Source: Planctomycetota bacterium (GTDB taxonomy: Bacteria; Planctomycetota; B15-G4). Taken from it: a DNA stretch of 64,000 bases. Below, one piece after another: positions 56,161 to 64,000 of the stretch. The DNA lies in the NCBI GenBank assembly GCA_029259715.1, contig JAJDEP010000012.1:166849-230848 (forward strand), given 5' to 3'. Under the pieces are notes generated by a model. The model was given only the letters and a program-made list of their open reading frames with translations. It made no database searches and had not been told where the DNA came from. The position numbers and the translations under genes were made by a program. Position 1 is the stretch's first letter. Each line of letters opens with the position of its first letter.

Positions 56161-57330
56161 CTAGCGGTCGACCTCCCCGAGCACGATGTCGAGGGAGCCG
56201 ATGATGGCCACGCCGTCGGCGATCATGGTGCCCGGCAGCAGCACGTCGAGGACCGCCAGGTTGCAGAAGCTCGGCGCCCGCGTACGGCAACGGATGGGTG
56301 AGGTGCCGCCCTCGCTCACGACGTAGAAGCCCAGCTCGCCGCGCGGGTTCTCGCAGCGCACGTAGGCCTCGCCGGGCTTGGGCTTGAGCGGCGTCTTGTA
56401 CATGCCGCTCGTCTTCTTATCCATGAAGGGGCCGTCGGGCACGCGCGGGCAGGCCTGCCGGATGATGCGGATCGACTCCATCATCTCGCGCATGCGCACC
56501 CAGTAGCGGTCCCAGCAATCGCCCAGGCTGCCGTGGGTGCCCTCGCCCACCGGCACGTCGAACTCGAGCTCGTCGTAGGGCTTGAGGTAGGGCACGTCGC
56601 GACGCAGGTCCCACTTCACGCCCGAGCCGCGCAGCACCGGGCCGGTACACCCGTAGGCGAGGGCAACGTCCTTGGGGATGACGCCGATGTTCGCCGTGCG
56701 CTTGATGAAGATGTGGCTGTTGGTGAGGAGCGTGTTGTACTCCTTCCAACGGCGCTCGAACTCGTCGCAGAAGGCGAGCACGTCGGCGAGCCACTGGTCG
56801 TCGACGTCGTGCCCCACTCCGCCCGGGCGGATGTAGTTGTAGAGCATGCGCGCGCCCGACGGCCGCTCGAGCAGGGCCATGATCGACTCGCGCTCACGGA
56901 AGGCATAGAAGAACGGCGTGTTCGCGCCGATGTCGATGCCATAGGTGCCGAACGCGATCAAGTGACTGGCGATGCGGTTGAGCTCGGCCACGATCACGCG
57001 GATCCACTGCGCGCGCTCGGGCGCCTCCACGTCGATGAGCTTCTCGACCGCCAGGCTCCAGGCCAGGTTGTTGTTCATGGACGCGAGGTAGTCCATGCGG
57101 TCGGTGTACGGCGTGAACTGCAGATAGGTGACGTTCTCGCCGATCTTCTCGGCGCAGCGATGCAGGTAGCCGATGTCGCAGCGGGAGGCGGTGATGATCT
57201 CGCCGTCCATCTTCAGCTCGACGCGCAGCACGCCGTGGGTCGAGGGGTGCTGAGGCCCGAGGTTGAGCTTGAGCTCCTCGGTGAAGACGTCGTTCTTCTC
57301 CTCGACGGCGTACATTTCGAGGGCTTCCAT
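56161..57330 (-). CDS. nuoD: NADH-quinone oxidoreductase subunit D
   Basis: 389 residues, 49-kDa-type subunit lining the quinone pocket. LNLGPQHPSTHGVLR holds the conserved quinone-binding His; YLHRCAEKIGENVTY and GALLDIGANTPFFYAFRERE-like YGIDIGANTPFFYAF follow. ATG 57330 shares one base with the nuoC stop. Separate C and D genes, not a fused CD. Confidence 0.96.
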   Translation of the reverse strand: MEALEMYAVEEKNDVFTEELKLNLGPQHPSTHGVLRVELKMDGEIITASRCDIGYLHRCAEKIGENVTYLQFTPYTDRMDYLASMNNNLAWSLAVEKLIDVEAPERAQWIRVIVAELNRIASHLIAFGTYGIDIGANTPFFYAFRERESIMALLERPSGARMLYNYIRPGGVGHDVDDQWLADVLAFCDEFERRWKEYNTLLTNSHIFIKRTANIGVIPKDVALAYGCTGPVLRGSGVKWDLRRDVPYLKPYDELEFDVPVGEGTHGSLGDCWDRYWVRMREMMESIRIIRQACPRVPDGPFMDKKTSGMYKTPLKPKPGEAYVRCENPRGELGFYVVSEGGTSPIRCRTRAPSFCNLAVLDVLLPGTMIADGVAIIGSLDIVLGEVDR

Positions 57331-58052
57331 CAGTGCGCCCCCGACTTGCCGTCGTCATCGTCACCGGAATGCGGCTCGATCACGTGGCGCTGGCCCTTGC
57401 TACTCGCAGGCGCCTGGCCGCCGGCGTGGGGCCGGTCGCTGCCGGGAGCCGGCGGCTGCCGCAGGGGCGTGCCCGCCTTGCGCTCTTCCTTCTTGGCCTT
57501 GCGCACCTTCTCTTCGCGCTCCCAGTCGGGGCCGCGCTCGTACATGGGCACCGCGTCGAGCTCGAGCGGGATGCCGCCGTGCTCGGACGGATACGAGTAG
57601 TCCTTGCGCAGCGGGTGGCCGATCCACTCATCGGGGAGCAGGATGCGGCGCATGTCGGGGTGACCCTCGAACTCGATGCCGAGCAGGTCCCACTGTTCGC
57701 GCTCGTGCCAGTCGGCCGCCGGGTAGATGTCGGCGACGCTCGGAACGCCGGGGCGCCAGTCGTCATGACCACCCGCCTCGGGACGCGGGAAGACCACCTT
57801 CAGCGTGAGCGAGTGGTGATGCTCGAGCGACGAGACGTGGTACGCGACTTCGATGCGGTCTTCCCGCTCGATGCCGGTCACGAGGTGCAGCATCTCCATG
57901 CGGCACGTCGGGTCGTCACGCAGGAACGAGAGCACCGGACGGATGCCACTGCCCTCGACCACCACGAAGGGGTCGGGCCCCGTCGTGTCGAGTTCGCCGA
58001 GGCCGGCCACGCCCGCGCCGCTCAGCTTTCCGTGGAGTTCCTGCTCGTTCAC
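57330..58052 (-). CDS. nuoC: NADH-quinone oxidoreductase subunit C
   Basis: 240 residues, 30-kDa-type subunit. The core is recognised by [20 protein letters not shown] and [20 protein letters not shown]. The last about 60 residues are low-complexity and charged ([19 protein letters not shown] to a DDDD stretch), an extension not usual for the family. GTG at 58052 with GGAGAG upstream; earlier in-frame codons lie outside conserved sequence. Confidence 0.93.
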   Translation of the reverse strand: MNEQELHGKLSGAGVAGLGELDTTGPDPFVVVEGSGIRPVLSFLRDDPTCRMEMLHLVTGIEREDRIEVAYHVSSLEHHHSLTLKVVFPRPEAGGHDDWRPGVPSVADIYPAADWHEREQWDLLGIEFEGHPDMRRILLPDEWIGHPLRKDYSYPSEHGGIPLELDAVPMYERGPDWEREEKVRKAKKEERKAGTPLRQPPAPGSDRPHAGGQAPASSKGQRHVIEPHSGDDDDGKSGAH

Positions 58053-58137
58053 TGCCCGTCTCTCTCCTGTCGCCCTTGCCTGCTCGCCCTTGCCCGTTCG
58101 CTCTCGCCGCCCGTCTGCTCGATCCGCTGGCCCGTGA

Positions 58138-58671
58138 TCAGGACGCCGCCGCGTAGCGGCCGTCCATCTCCTTGCCGGCCTGTTCGCGACGCGCGAAGAC
58201 CGCATCGCGGCCGACCTGGTCACGCAGCTTGAGGATGCCGTCCATGAGCGCCTCGGGGCGCGGCGGGCAACCGGGGACGAAGATGTCCACCGGGATGATC
58301 TTGTGGACGCCCTTGACCGTGTTGTAACCCCACTTCACGTAGGGCCCGCCGCCGCACACGCAGGCGCCCATGGCGATCACGTAGCGGGGCTCGGCCATCT
58401 GGTCGTAGAGGCGCTTGACCCGCACGGCCATCTTCGCGTTCACCGTGCCCGGCACGATGATCAGGTCGCTCTGGCGCGGCGTCGCGCGCGGCACGCCCGC
58501 GCCGAATCGGTCGAGGTCGAAGGTCGCCGCGTACACCGCCATCATCTCGATGGCGCAGCAGGCGATGCCGAAGGTCATGGGCCAGATCGAGCTCTTGCGG
58601 CCCCAGCCGATGGCCGTGTCGACAGCTTTGACGGGCCCGATGTTCGGCAGGGCGTGATTCAGGATTCCCAT
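58138..58671 (-). CDS. nuoB: NADH-quinone oxidoreductase subunit B
   Basis: 177 residues, carrying the terminal [4Fe-4S] cluster N2. Cluster ligands are visible as [10 protein letters not shown], the single Cys in ACVCGGGPY, and [11 protein letters not shown]. The ACVCGGG block has two cysteines where many homologues show GSCANSGG; only one is needed. ATG 58671, 6 bases after the nuoA stop. The C-terminus after [10 protein letters not shown] is variable. Confidence 0.95.
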   Translation of the reverse strand: MGILNHALPNIGPVKAVDTAIGWGRKSSIWPMTFGIACCAIEMMAVYAATFDLDRFGAGVPRATPRQSDLIIVPGTVNAKMAVRVKRLYDQMAEPRYVIAMGACVCGGGPYVKWGYNTVKGVHKIIPVDIFVPGCPPRPEALMDGILKLRDQVGRDAVFARREQAGKEMDGRYAAAS

Positions 58672-58677
58672 AGTCGT

Positions 58678-59073
58678 TCAGCCCTGTACCCGGCGCTTGT
58701 GGTGGAAGGTCTTGACCCAGGTCAGGTCGCCCTTGGCCCAGTCGAACACGAGTCCGAAGAACACGATCGTCCCGAAGATCAGGCCCGCGACGAGGGCCAG
58801 GCCCTTGAGCGGGTGACTCGCGTACACGCGCGCCCACGGGAACATCAGCACGATCTCGGCCTCGAACACGATGAAGATCAGCGCCGTGGTGTAGAAGCGC
58901 ATGTCGAAGCGGACCTGGGCCTCGCCCTCGGGGTCCATGCCGCACTCGTACGCCATGTCCTTTTCGGGATAGCGGTTCTTGGGCCGGAACAGCGCCCCCA
59001 GCAAAAGGGGCGTGCAGACCATCAGCGTGCCGGTGATGAGGAACACGAGGACGACGTGGAAGTCCAGCAGCAC
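58678..59073 (-). CDS. nuoA: NADH-quinone oxidoreductase subunit A
   Basis: 131 residues, three helices. KDMAYECGMDPEGEAQVRFD (with the loop Cys near the quinone channel) and FYTTALIFIVFEAEIVLMFP are diagnostic. The start is GTG at 59073, with GGAGAGA 6-7 bases upstream; the longer in-frame reading covers the candidate promoter. First gene of the nuo operon. Confidence 0.95.
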   Translation of the reverse strand: MLLDFHVVLVFLITGTLMVCTPLLLGALFRPKNRYPEKDMAYECGMDPEGEAQVRFDMRFYTTALIFIVFEAEIVLMFPWARVYASHPLKGLALVAGLIFGTIVFFGLVFDWAKGDLTWVKTFHHKRRVQG

Positions 59074-59107
59074 GTGTCTCTCCGATATCAGGCCAGAATC
59101 GGTGGCC

Positions 59108-59113
59108 ACTATA
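59108..59113 (-). promoter_or_regulatory. Candidate -10 box for the nuo operon
   Basis: TATAGT on the minus strand (59113-59108), 5 of 6 to consensus, with nuoA starting 34 bases downstream and a leader of about 28 bases that carries the GGAGAGA site. No recognisable -35. A terminator-like stem lies between this box and the upstream protease gene, consistent with an independent nuo promoter. Confidence 0.4.
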
Positions 59114-59174
59114 GGAATTCGCCCGGAGGGGGGACAGACCACTCCGGGCCCCGCAACGGCACCCGAAACGCGCG

Positions 59175-59208
59175 AGGGCCCGGACCCCCGTGAAGGGATC
59201 CGGGCCCT
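59175..59208 (-). terminator. Stem-loop downstream of matrixin A
   Basis: AGGGCCCGGA (59175-59184) pairs perfectly with TCCGGGCCCT (59199-59208), 14-base loop, 46 bases past the matrixin stop (59254) and before the nuo promoter. Strong stem, weak T content. Confidence 0.5.
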
Positions 59209-59253
59209 GCAGGACCGGCGCGAACGGACCGCCCGCGCGGGGTGTCGGGCCCC

Positions 59254-61131
59254 TTACGGGATCTCGAGCCGCAAGCCGTTGGTGGCCGTGTAGCCGTTCG
59301 GTCCCGTGGCGTCCTGGATCCACATCTGCAGGATGACGTCGAGCCCGGCCGCCGAGGCCGGCACGGCCAGGGGCAGCGAGATCTCACCCGACGGATCGGT
59401 CACCAGCACGGCGAGGAGCAGCCAGGGGAAGGGGTAGAGGATGCCGCCTTCCAAGGGCACGGCCGCCTCGGTCAGGCCGATGAACCAGATGTCCGGAGCG
59501 CTGGCGGCCGCATTGGTGAGGGTCAGGGTCCCTCCCGCCCCCAACGGCGTCAGGTCGCCCGTCCCCCCGAGGACCGGGACCCCCAGCGCACCGCCCAGAC
59601 CGGGGCCGATATTGACGAAGGCCCCGCCCGCGCTGTCGTAGGTGAAGCCGTCGACGATGGTGTCGGTGCCCGAACCCTGGATGAAGACGTCCACGGTCGC
59701 CCCCGCGGTGCCTGCGGGGGTCTCACAGGTCAATTCGGTGGCGCTCACGACCTGGACGTTGGTGGCCAGGACCCCGTCGAACTTGATGTTGAACACCGGC
59801 ACGACGTTGGGGCCGGTGATCGACACCACCGTCCCGCCGGCCGCCGAGCCCGTGTTCGGGGTCACCATATCGATATCAACCGATGGGTTGCTGCCGTAGG
59901 TGTAGGCCGCCACGAGGGTCCCCGTGCCGTCGGGCGCGGTCACCGCGACGTCCACCGAGACACCGTTGGTGCCCGGCGGGGTCACCGCCTCGATCAGGCC
60001 GTCGTTGACCACCGAGAAGCTCTGGGCCGCGACGCCACCGAAGGTGACCGCGGTGGAGCCGGTGAACTCGATGCCGGTGATGTCTACCTCGGTCCAGCCG
60101 GCATTGGGGCCGGACGTCGGCGAGATGTCGGTGGGCGTGGGCGGCACCGGCACACCGTCGTCGAAGTTGAACGGCCAGGGCTGGCTGAGCGACTGGCCCC
60201 CCGCCTGATTGCGCTGCACCAGGATGTCGCCGTCGGCCGCCGTGCCCGGGACGGTCACGTCGAGGGTGGTGCCGCCACCGCCGCTCGAAAGGAACTCGAC
60301 CTTGACGATGCTGCCGTTGGCCGCGGAGTTGGTGAACCACACCTTGTTGTTCACGGCCGACAGGTTCGTCGACGTGATGGTCAGCGTCTGACCCGCGCCG
60401 AACGAACCGCTGATGCCGGTGATGACCGGCTTGGTCGCGGCCGACGCGCCGTAGATCGCCTGGACGCCGGCGATGTCGTCCCCGGCGATGGAGCGCGCGA
60501 ATTCCTGACCGGCGCCGATGCTGGGCGTCATGGTCGCGCCGCCCACTCCGGTGTGGTCGAGGCCGAGGGCGTGCCCGTACTCGTGGGTCATGATGCCCTG
60601 GATGTCGTAGCGACCGCCCGCGACGGTGCCCGGGCCGTCGTCCCACACGTGGCCGTCGTAGTAGCTTATGTTCCAGCCGCCGCCGCCGCCGATCTGGAAG
60701 GCCAGCGTGGTGCCCGAGAAGCCCGGCAGCACGTTGACGATGTTGGCGAAGTTGGCCGTGCTCGTCGTCTGCCCCTGCCAGTGGGTATCGAAGTTGGCGC
60801 CGCCACTGCCGAGCGAGTTGCCGCCCACGGGATCGCCGGTGCCGTTGCCGTGGCTCGTCGACGACCACTCCACGGCGCCCTTCCAGATGGCCATCTCGGC
60901 GCCCAGCTGACCGGGAAAGTTCACGTGGGGCGAGGTGTTGTTGCTCGCCGTGCTGTCGTCGAAGGAGACGTTGGTGCGGAAGTCGCGCTGGGTCAGGCCC
61001 AGGCTGTGACCGAGGAGCCCGAACCCCTCCGCCGAGCGGACGTCGGTCGAGACGCTGAAGCCCGAGGCGAGGGTGAGTCCGGCGACGAGTCCGCCGGTGG
61101 CCAGGATCGTCTTGAGTCTGAGATTCATCAC
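59254..61131 (-). CDS. Secreted matrixin-type metalloprotease with three IPT/TIG domains (copy A)
   Basis: 625 residues. A signal-like N-terminus (VAGLTLASGFSVS) is followed by a catalytic domain with MTHEYGHALGLDH: H183-E-x-x-H187-x-x-G-x-x-H193 and a Met-turn at Met201 (the metzincin signature). Then come three IPT/TIG-like immunoglobulin domains from about 235 to 500, with the last ending SGTDTIVDGFTYD. The final about 115 residues, ending TNGLRLEIP, form the domain shared with matrixin B and with the protease at 41826. A start at ATG 61131 lies 6 bases after the upstream small-protein gene, so the two are cotranscribed. Probably exported; substrate unknown. Confidence 0.88.
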   Translation of the reverse strand: MMNLRLKTILATGGLVAGLTLASGFSVSTDVRSAEGFGLLGHSLGLTQRDFRTNVSFDDSTASNNTSPHVNFPGQLGAEMAIWKGAVEWSSTSHGNGTGDPVGGNSLGSGGANFDTHWQGQTTSTANFANIVNVLPGFSGTTLAFQIGGGGGWNISYYDGHVWDDGPGTVAGGRYDIQGIMTHEYGHALGLDHTGVGGATMTPSIGAGQEFARSIAGDDIAGVQAIYGASAATKPVITGISGSFGAGQTLTITSTNLSAVNNKVWFTNSAANGSIVKVEFLSSGGGGTTLDVTVPGTAADGDILVQRNQAGGQSLSQPWPFNFDDGVPVPPTPTDISPTSGPNAGWTEVDITGIEFTGSTAVTFGGVAAQSFSVVNDGLIEAVTPPGTNGVSVDVAVTAPDGTGTLVAAYTYGSNPSVDIDMVTPNTGSAAGGTVVSITGPNVVPVFNIKFDGVLATNVQVVSATELTCETPAGTAGATVDVFIQGSGTDTIVDGFTYDSAGGAFVNIGPGLGGALGVPVLGGTGDLTPLGAGGTLTLTNAAASAPDIWFIGLTEAAVPLEGGILYPFPWLLLAVLVTDPSGEISLPLAVPASAAGLDVILQMWIQDATGPNGYTATNGLRLEIP

Positions 61132-61137
61132 GGTCTC

Positions 61138-61698
61138 CTAACGATCGCTGCCGGGGAGCGGATCGACGGCGCGGGCGCGGATCGCCGCGTCGGCCGCGGT
61201 GATCAGCCCACGGACCTCGCTCAGCCGCGTGTTGACCGGGAAGGCGAGACCGTCGCCCTTGCCCATGACCACCGGCTCGCCGAACCCCTGCTCGACGCGA
61301 TAGACGTTGCCGTGGTTGTGTGCCTCGGCCTGACCACCCAGCCGCTCGCTGAGCTGCGAGAACACGATCACTTCGTTGCCCAGGCGCACGTCCCGCAAGC
61401 GGGGCATCTCGCTCATGGTGAAGCGGTCGTCCGGCTCGTGACTGCCGAGGAAGACGACGGGGTGGGTCTGTGTGCGTCCCGTCCGCAGGGACGTGCCCTC
61501 GACGAGCAAGCGGGTGTACACGGCGCCCTCGAGAGGCCAGTCGGCGCGGAACGTCTCCTTGGCGACGATGCGGCCGAGCACCGCGTCATCGGTGACCTCC
61601 ATGAGCTCGGTGAGCGTCATGGCTTTGACGGCGGCGCCAACCGGGAGGGCCACCAGGAGGGCGGCCGCAGCCGCGACGAACATTCGGGTGCACTTCAT
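61138..61698 (-). CDS. Small secreted protein paired with matrixin A
   Basis: 186 residues. Signal peptide (FVAAAAALLVALPVGA, cleavage about residue 22), then a beta-rich domain with VTDDAVLGRIVAKETFRADW, EGAVYTRLLVEGTSL and GNEVIVFSQLSERLGG. The C-terminus has the block YRVEQGFGEPVVMGKGDGLA that is nearly repeated in the partial copy at 63775. No named family is certain. It resembles from memory small secreted proteins that sit before matrixin genes. It is the gene immediately upstream of matrixin A, 6-base gap; a chaperone, inhibitor or co-secreted partner is possible. Confidence 0.78.
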   Translation of the reverse strand: MKCTRMFVAAAAALLVALPVGAAVKAMTLTELMEVTDDAVLGRIVAKETFRADWPLEGAVYTRLLVEGTSLRTGRTQTHPVVFLGSHEPDDRFTMSEMPRLRDVRLGNEVIVFSQLSERLGGQAEAHNHGNVYRVEQGFGEPVVMGKGDGLAFPVNTRLSEVRGLITAADAAIRARAVDPLPGSDR

Positions 61699-61817
61699 TT
61701 CGCGATCCCCGTTCGGGAGGAGAGGGTCTTGCTGGGGGTCCCTCGATCCTACGGCGGGTTCCGAAATCCGGCCACGACGAGCCCCTCAAGTCCCGCGCAA
61801 GGGCGCGTACAACGCGA

Positions 61818-61853
61818 CGAGGCCCGCCCCCCCTCTCGGGGGGACGGGCCTCG
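61818..61853 (-). terminator. Long GC hairpin downstream of matrixin B
   Basis: Left arm 61818-61832 (CGAGGCCCGCCCCCC) pairs with 61838-61853 (GGGGGGACGGGCCTCG), with one bulged A at 61844 and a 5-base loop. It begins 25 bases after the stop of matrixin B (61878). Strong terminator candidate between the two duplicated units, without a clear U-run. Confidence 0.6.
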
Positions 61854-61877
61854 CGCTGTTCCCGGCGACCGTCGGCG

Positions 61878-63758
61878 CTACGGAATCTCCAACCTCAGGC
61901 CGTTGCTGGCGGTGTAGCCGCTCGGACCCGTGACGTCCTCGATGTACATCTGATGGATCACGTCGAGGCCCGCGGCCGTCACCGGCACGCTCACCGGGAT
62001 GCTGAGCTCGCCCGAGCCGTCCGTCACCAGCACGACGAGCAGCAGGAACGGGAACGGATACAGGATGCCGCCCTCGAGGGGCACGGCCGCTTCCGTCAGG
62101 CCGATGAACCAGACCGTGGGCGCACTGGAGGCCGCATTGGTGAGGGACAGCGTGGCGCCGGCCCCGAGCGGCGTCAGGTCGCCGGTGCCGCTGAGCAACG
62201 GTGTGCCCAACCCGCCGGCCAGACCCGGGCCGATGTCCACGAAGTTGCCGCCAGGCGGCGAACCGTCATAGGTGAAGCCGCCGACGATGGTGTCGGTGCC
62301 CGAGCCCTGGATGAACACGTCGACCACGGCGCCGGGTGAACCCGCAGGGGTCTCACAGGTCAGCTCGGTCATGCTCACGATCTGCACGTTGGTGGCCGCG
62401 ACACCGCCGAACTTGATGTTGAACGCCGGCACAACGTTGGGGCCGGTGATCGTCACCACCGTGCCGCCGACGACCGGACCCGTGTTGGGCAGCACCGTGT
62501 CGATGTCGACCGCCGGGTTGAAGCCGTAGGTGTAGGCGCTCGGAAAGAGGCCGTTGCCGTCGGGGCTCGTGACCACCAGATCGACCGTGGCGCCGTTCGT
62601 GCCCGCCGGCGTGACCGCTTCGATGAGAGCGTCGTTCACGACGTTGAAGCTCTGCGCGTTGACGCCGCCGAAGGTGACCGCCGTAGTGCCCAGGAAGTTG
62701 ATGCCCTCGATGTCCACCTCGGTCCAACCGACGTTCGGGCCGGTATTGGGGGTGATGTCCGTCGGCGTGGGCGGCTGCGGAGCGCCGTCATCGAAGTCGA
62801 AGGGCCAGGCCGTGCTCAGCGACGAGTTGCCGCTCTGGTTGCGTTGCACCATGACGTCGCCGTCGGCGGCCGTGGCCGGCACCGTGACGTTGATCACGCC
62901 GCCCGAGCCCGAGAGGCCCGTGACCTTCACGGTCGTACCGTTGGCCGACGCGTTGGTGAACCACACCTGGTTGTTGACGGACGAGAAGTTGTTGCCCGTG
63001 ATCGTCAGGACCTGACCCGGTGCCGTCGAACCGCTCAGACCGGTGATGCGCGGCTTCGTGCCCGACTCCACGCCGTAGATGGCCTGGACTCCGGCGATGT
63101 CGTCGGAGTGGATCGAGCGCTCGGACTCGCTGCCGTTGCCGATCGAGGGCGCCATAGTGGCCGAGCCCGTGCCGCTGTGGAACAGACCCAGGGAGTGGCC
63201 GTACTCGTGGCACATGACCGCCTGGATGTCGAACAGGAACCCGGAAATGGTGCTCGGGCCGTCGTCCCAGCCGTTGCCGTTGTAGTAGCGGATGTTCCAG
63301 CCGCCGCCGCCGCCGGTCATGAAGGCCAGGGTGCCGCCGGACGTCCCGGAGAGCACGCCGACGATGTTGGCGTTGTTCGACAGACTGCCGGTGGTGCCCT
63401 GCCACTGCGGATCGAAGTTGGCGTTGCCCGAACCGAGCAGGTTGCCGCCCACCGGGTCGCCCGAGCCGTTGCCGGCACGGAGATCGGCCGACCACTCGAT
63501 GGCGCCCTTCCAGATGGCCATCTCGGCGCCGACCTCGCCGGGGAAGTTGATGTGCGGCGAGTTGTTGTTGTTCGCCTGCGAATCCGTGAAGCCGTCGTTG
63601 ACGCGGAGGTCGCGCTGGCCGAGGCCCAGGCTGTGACCCAGCAACACGAAGCCGTCAGCTTCGGACGGCACGGTGAGCGCCGAGAAGGACGACGCGAGGC
63701 CGACGGCGACCAACAGGCCCGCCGCGGCGAAGACATTCTTGAAGTTGCGATTCATCAT
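61878..63758 (-). CDS. Secreted matrixin-type metalloprotease with three IPT/TIG domains (copy B)
   Basis: 626 residues, a close full-length paralogue of the protein at 59254. Signal-like N-terminus (LLVAVGLASSFSAL); metal site VMCHEYGHSLGLFHSG with H184, H188 and H194 and a Met in the SATMAPS turn. A Cys in MCHE precedes the first His and is Thr in copy A. Three IPT/TIG-like domains and the shared C-terminal domain (ending SNGLRLEIP) follow. Starts 16 bases after the small-protein gene on its right. Both copies keep the full zinc-binding motif, so both are probably active. Confidence 0.88.
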   Translation of the reverse strand: MMNRNFKNVFAAAGLLVAVGLASSFSALTVPSEADGFVLLGHSLGLGQRDLRVNDGFTDSQANNNNSPHINFPGEVGAEMAIWKGAIEWSADLRAGNGSGDPVGGNLLGSGNANFDPQWQGTTGSLSNNANIVGVLSGTSGGTLAFMTGGGGGWNIRYYNGNGWDDGPSTISGFLFDIQAVMCHEYGHSLGLFHSGTGSATMAPSIGNGSESERSIHSDDIAGVQAIYGVESGTKPRITGLSGSTAPGQVLTITGNNFSSVNNQVWFTNASANGTTVKVTGLSGSGGVINVTVPATAADGDVMVQRNQSGNSSLSTAWPFDFDDGAPQPPTPTDITPNTGPNVGWTEVDIEGINFLGTTAVTFGGVNAQSFNVVNDALIEAVTPAGTNGATVDLVVTSPDGNGLFPSAYTYGFNPAVDIDTVLPNTGPVVGGTVVTITGPNVVPAFNIKFGGVAATNVQIVSMTELTCETPAGSPGAVVDVFIQGSGTDTIVGGFTYDGSPPGGNFVDIGPGLAGGLGTPLLSGTGDLTPLGAGATLSLTNAASSAPTVWFIGLTEAAVPLEGGILYPFPFLLLVVLVTDGSGELSIPVSVPVTAAGLDVIHQMYIEDVTGPSGYTASNGLRLEIP

Positions 63759-63774
63759 GGTTTCGTCCCTTCGA

Positions 63775-64000
63775 CTACTTGCCGGAGCCGGCGGGCTGCA
63801 CGGACTGTGCGCGTTCGGATGCGATCAACCGGTGCGCCGACTCGACCTGCTTGCGCACGTCGCTCAGCTTCGTGTTGGCGGTGAAGGCGAAGCCTTCGCC
63901 CTTGCCCATCACGACCGGCTCGCCGAAGCCCCGCTCGACGCGGTAGATGCCGGCGTGGTTGAAGAGGTTGTTCTGCAGCTCCACCGCGGGGTCGCGGCCG
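63775..64000 (-). CDS. Partial copy of the small secreted protein paired with matrixin B; runs off the right edge
   Basis: The C-terminal 74 residues are visible, from GRDPAVELQNNLF to the stop at 63775. NHAGIYRVERGFGEPVVMGK closely repeats NHGNVYRVEQGFGEPVVMGK of the 186-residue protein, and the tail SDVRKQVESAHRLI parallels SEVRGLITAADAAI. The start and signal peptide would lie beyond the window. Reading frame is open to the edge, so the V at 63984 is not a start. Confidence 0.85.
   Translation of the reverse strand, partial: GRDPAVELQNNLFNHAGIYRVERGFGEPVVMGKGEGFAFTANTKLSDVRKQVESAHRLIASERAQSVQPAGSGK

Larger units (their letters stand above)
59254..64000 (-). repeat. Tandem duplication of the small-protein/matrixin gene pair
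   Basis: Two units, each with the order small secreted protein then matrixin, lie head to tail: unit A 61698-59254 and unit B from beyond 64000 to 61878. The protein copies align nearly end to end with similar catalytic and C-terminal sequence but different linkers, so the duplication is not recent. The hairpin at 61818-61853 separates the units. Confidence 0.8.

Overview
The window is a GC-rich (roughly 70% by eye) bacterial chromosome segment packed with ordinary chromosomal genes. No phage, plasmid, insertion sequence, CRISPR array, tRNA or rRNA was seen. The style suggests Planctomycetota or a close relative: a large sulfatase-fold protein, an ECF sigma factor paired with an anti-sigma/VWA protein, many secreted proteins with low-similarity C-terminal domains, and secreted matrixins with IPT/TIG repeats. 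This placement is an inference from gene content, not from a marker-gene search.

Layout. 1-8387 (minus): end of uppS, purA, then a glycoside hydrolase family 2 lipoprotein, a small lipoprotein and a sulfatase-fold membrane protein, read as one unit away from a divergent YetA/rhamnogalacturonan-lyase-like gene (8386-10863). This looks like a small polysaccharide-use locus. 11024-13943 (plus): a membrane-anchored protein and a Cu(I) ATPase. 14058-15844 (minus): glnB-glnA, overlapping. 16273-19480 (plus): a 37-residue membrane peptide and mutS. 19509-23283: an RlmI-like methyltransferase overlapping an M19 dipeptidase, a DUF2203 protein and a methyltransferase. 23399-26790 (minus): ECF sigma factor and a translationally coupled anti-sigma/VWA (YfbK-type) protein.

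27008-35051 (minus): an IMPase-family protein, a B12-binding radical SAM protein with a PqqD-like tail, a GT87 mannosyltransferase-like protein, HMG-CoA lyase, the methylcrotonyl-CoA carboxylase carboxyltransferase subunit, and a second ECF sigma factor. 35189-41056 (minus): leucine dehydrogenase, murJ, a PII-like protein and XdhC form a tightly overlapping operon behind a readable promoter, followed by a TPR protein and an acyltransferase. With HMG-CoA lyase and MCC beta, leucine dehydrogenase indicates leucine catabolism. 41240-47205 (plus): a four-helix membrane protein, a large secreted zinc metalloprotease, a DMT permease and a TAXI-type binding protein.

48374-59073 (minus): a complete 11-gene complex I operon in canonical order nuoABCDHIJKLMN, with no nuoEFG. 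59254-64000 (minus): a tandem duplication of a two-gene unit, a small secreted beta-rich protein followed by a secreted matrixin, with the right-hand copy running off the window.

The features most worth following up are: two divergent PII proteins with complementary losses of ligand-binding loops, one next to glnA and one in an operon with xdhC; a C-terminal domain shared by the three secreted metalloproteases; the paired matrixin/small-protein duplication; the radical SAM protein with a PqqD-like tail; a murJ gene that appears to need a CTG start; and a repeated LGY[VI]GG-type peptide in the anti-sigma/VWA linker that resembles the tail of the sulfatase-fold protein.
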